Part shown: positions 61,864 to 64,000 of the stretch, piece by piece | Layout: each line of letters starts with the position of its first letter | Position numbering within the stretch: position 1 is the first letter of the stretch | NCBI GenBank assembly: GCA_963668325.1 | Contig: OY764222.1 | Span: 496,001-560,000 of the forward strand | DNA length: 64,000 nt | From: MPNP01 sp963668325 | GTDB lineage: Bacteria > Pseudomonadota > Alphaproteobacteria > Rhodobacterales > Rhodobacteraceae | Reading direction: 5' to 3' | The notes under the pieces: model-generated | Seen by the model: only the letters and a program-made list of their open reading frames with translations | Told to the model about the DNA's origin: nothing | Databases searched by the model: none | Position numbers and translations under genes: made by a program

Positions 61864-62197
61864 TATCCCGTTCAATACCATCAACATTTGGAACTGAAAA
61901 CTTTCGAATACGGCACAAAAGAGGTGGTGAAATAAGATCATTGCAGATATCTCGTAACCAAGTTTCAACAATATCAAGTTTGTTTTCAGGGATTCCGTTA
62001 ATAGTTTTGGACTTATCATCAACTCCTAAAACAAATACACCAGTGGCAGTATTTGCCATTGCGGCCAACTCATCAGCCATACTATTCTGATGTGGATCAC
62101 TAACCTGATTTCCCCTATATCTCAGATCTTTCATTTCAAGTGAGGGTTCCTCACCCAGCCAGATTTGATTCAACAGTTTGTCTGTTGTTTCAAACAT

Positions 62198-62888
62198 CCT
62201 TAAACCTCCAATGTAATTCTCAAATAGCGTTTAAATTTGCTTACCACTGTAGCCCATGATGTTACAAATACCCTTAGACATCGAAAATCTTACCCCTCCT
62301 TACCAATCAAACTGTACTTGGTCATTTTAAATTTCTAAACAATCACCAGCTTAGAAACACAAAAAAACCAGAATGGGATTATGAGTACAATTTTCACCTG
62401 GCGATATTTATTGCTTGCAAGTTTTCCTTTCTAAAAACGTGATCATAAATCAAGGGGTCATACCACCATGAAGTGGAATTCGACAAATGAATTAACTCTT
62501 TCCAGTTAGTGTTGACGCATACATAGGACTAAAATCCAATGTTAGGGAAATAAAATCCAGGTTAATGTGTATGGGGGCGGGTTATATTGGATCGGGATAG
62601 CTGAAATTAAGGGTTCTTTAATACCCTGTCATGATCTCCAACATTACGAAGAATGCATGTATTTCCTGAGATTTCGAAAGTTAGGCGTGTTGACCTATTT
62701 ACCCTGACTGCCCAACAAACTTTGGAAGATTTAACTTTTTTTAGACTCCGACTTTTAGGTAAGTCCTCAAGATTAATTAATTCACCAATTACCTAATAAA
62801 CAGCACTTTGGGTATCTTCGTTTAACTTTATATAAGCTTTGGTAAACCGTTTTAGCCCCTTAGAACGTGTAATTCCTAGGACCACAAT
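62198..62888. other. Intergenic region upstream of the AlbA_2 gene
   Basis: About 690 AT-rich bases, expected to hold the promoter of the AlbA_2-HATPase gene. No gene, repeat or terminator was found. Confidence 0.45.
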
Positions 62889-63461
62889 TTAATTTTTTCT
62901 TAAATCCGAAAAAAGATCCTCAACATTGTCGTACACTTTTCCCTCAGGTTCTTCCAAATCTGCATTATGTTCAAGGATAAACCATCGAATGTCTATCAAT
63001 AAATCGTGTAGACTTTGAAAAATAAAAAGAATTCGGTCAATAGATTTGTAAACATCAGTGTCATTAATTCTCTCTTTTGCTAAGGTACGAGTACGTTCAA
63101 GAGATCTGATGATTTTCTTACTATTTTTTTCAATTGAAAATAACGATTCTGTTAACTGATCCTCAGGTTCAATAGGAGCCCCCAATTTAAGATGGAACTC
63201 CTTTAACCAGGAATAGAAATCTCTAAAAAATTGCTCAATTTCTTTAGATTCTTTATAGAGAGAAGTTGTATGGTCTTTAAATTGGTTTGTTAAAGATATC
63301 TGCCATTCCTTTACATTCCCAGAACCAGAGATCCTTATTTTGGAGATTTCCGAATTAAAGAAATTAACTTCTTTCCGGTTTATATCTACTTTTTCCTTTT
63401 TTAAACTTAAGCCAATATCTAAAAATTTGATAGGTGTGACAACTCCATCCAAAGTTTGCAT
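62889..63461 (-). CDS. Helical protein of unknown function
   Basis: A 190-residue protein, soluble and mostly helical, with no signal peptide or membrane segment. The N-terminus (GVVTPIKFLDIGLSLKKEKV) looks like a beta hairpin; from about residue 65 onward it is charged helices (LYKESKEIEQFFRDFYSWLK, SKKIIRSLERTRTLAKERI, then SLHDLLIDIRWFILEH). I do not recognise a family. GGGGGA precedes the ATG at 63461. It is on the same strand as the AlbA_2 gene but 690 bases upstream, so it is probably a separate unit. Confidence 0.6.
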   Translation of the reverse strand: MQTLDGVVTPIKFLDIGLSLKKEKVDINRKEVNFFNSEISKIRISGSGNVKEWQISLTNQFKDHTTSLYKESKEIEQFFRDFYSWLKEFHLKLGAPIEPEDQLTESLFSIEKNSKKIIRSLERTRTLAKERINDTDVYKSIDRILFIFQSLHDLLIDIRWFILEHNADLEEPEGKVYDNVEDLFSDLRKN

Positions 63462-64000
63462 GATATCCCCCTAATTGATCAATTCATCAGGAATCGTAGG
63501 TTGATCAGTATCCATTTAAATTCCTGATACCCACCTAAGGAAAAATAGCTTTAAGGTTTATTAAGAATAAATAAGTTTCTGAGCAATAAATAGCTTACTA
63601 TAATTATTAACAGGGATAAATGATTTTATTGTGATGTTATATACAAGCCATTTGTAATTTGAGTTCTTGGAAATAGCTTTAGAATAACTCCTGTATGTTC
63701 CTACAGAAACTTGACCCACCGAGTTTGACAATTGGAAGTCATAGTTCCCACACAGTCCAATCAGATTGTACCTAATCAGTTATTCAGTAGTACTGTACGA
63801 TTAACCAGTAGAAAAGCAGAGAAGACACTATGTAGTGTATCAATAACCCATAGGAGGCAAGAAAAACTTAAAACTACCTGCCAACTAGGCATAAATTTGA
63901 CGCTATTACAGGCAAAAGTTACTTTTCTTTTGGTATGTACTACCTATCACTATGGGGAACTCTACTAGGGAGCAAAGAATAAAAATTGGTAATAGCGTTT
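63462..64000. other. Terminal stretch without recognised features
   Basis: About 540 AT-rich bases to the window edge. The promoter of the 62889-63461 gene must lie near its left side. Short open frames look random. Confidence 0.4.

Larger units (their letters stand above)
59121..62197 (-). pseudogene. AlbA_2-HATPase_c_4 protein gene split by an ISNCY element
   Basis: The N-terminal part (62197 to 61858) is an AlbA_2 domain: LNQIWLGEEPSLEMKDLRYR, MADELAAMANTATGVFVLGV, LRDICNDLISPPL. The C-terminal part (60037 to 59121) continues VDVPRSLHVHKSSGGYFKRI, then FEAIVNAATHRDYSIHGSKI and DRLEIYSPG, a GHKL-type ATPase domain. Removing bases 60038-61857 and one TAATTA rejoins ERDII and RVDVP exactly in frame, giving a protein of about 418 residues. 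Such AlbA_2-ATPase proteins (often labelled RecG-like or Schlafen-like) occur in defence islands. The insertion separates the DNA- or RNA-binding part from the ATPase. Confidence 0.88.

Noticed and set aside
1..64000. CRISPR array
   Set aside because: No set of regularly spaced identical 25-40 bp repeats was seen and no cas genes are present.

Overview
The window looks like a chromosomal stretch of an alphaproteobacterium. Two housekeeping genes, rpsO (5231-5500) and pnp (5617-7698), read as alphaproteobacterial proteins, and a Kdo transferase (waaA) shows a Gram-negative outer membrane. No rRNA, tRNA or CRISPR array was recognised. The window is a mosaic: an AT-rich surface-glycan locus, a more GC-rich catabolic operon, and long accessory stretches full of insertion sequences, decayed genes and candidate defence genes.

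Region 1 (1-4.4 kb): gene debris and toxin-antitoxin-like loci. It holds four decayed copies of an ankyrin-LysM gene, an AbiEii-type nucleotidyltransferase broken by one stop codon with its small upstream partner, and a two-gene HEPN module. Region 2 (5.2-9.0 kb): rpsO-pnp, then convergent waaA. Region 3 (9.6-26.9 kb): a glycan locus centred on fucose: GDP-mannose made by manC, converted to GDP-fucose by gmd and fcl, and used by GT10 and GT11 fucosyltransferases, with galE, a GT25 transferase, a Kdo/LPS kinase and several methyltransferases. Runs of 7-8 C or G lie inside three of these genes and two of those are currently out of frame, so phase variation is possible. The end of this locus is broken up by three partial IS66 ends, a complete IS1595-family transposon with three passenger genes, a 150-bp inverted-repeat element and truncated ISAs1 and integrase genes.

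Region 4 (27.5-42.1 kb): one long plus-strand operon. An XRE-cupin regulator with a palindromic operator candidate is followed by a complete peptide-type ABC importer (dppABCDF-like), a GAF protein, an ATP-dependent hydantoinase/oxoprolinase pair (HyuA/HyuB), two tandem Asp/Glu-hydantoin racemase paralogues, an M24 aminopeptidase-like protein and a second HyuB. Together these suggest uptake, racemisation, ring opening and peptide cleavage of a cyclic amide or peptide-like substrate.

Region 5 (42.2-63.5 kb): an accessory and probable defence island. It contains two paralogous proteasome-like Ntn-hydrolases, each with a small acidic protein gene downstream; a truncated DUF3800 gene followed by a structured RNA candidate; an intact IS1634 element; and an operon of a coiled-coil protein, a BrxD-like pseudo-ATPase that has lost its Walker motifs, an intact BrxD-like ATPase and an SNF2-type helicase. 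After the helicase come a ClpP-fold serine protease of the SDH_sah type, a decayed DUF433-DUF5615 pair, and an AlbA_2-HATPase gene cleanly split by an ISNCY element that left a 6-bp duplication. A 54-bp direct repeat of the helicase 3' end brackets the protease block. The BrxD-pseudoBrxD-SNF2 operon and the paired Ntn-hydrolases are the best candidates for undescribed systems.
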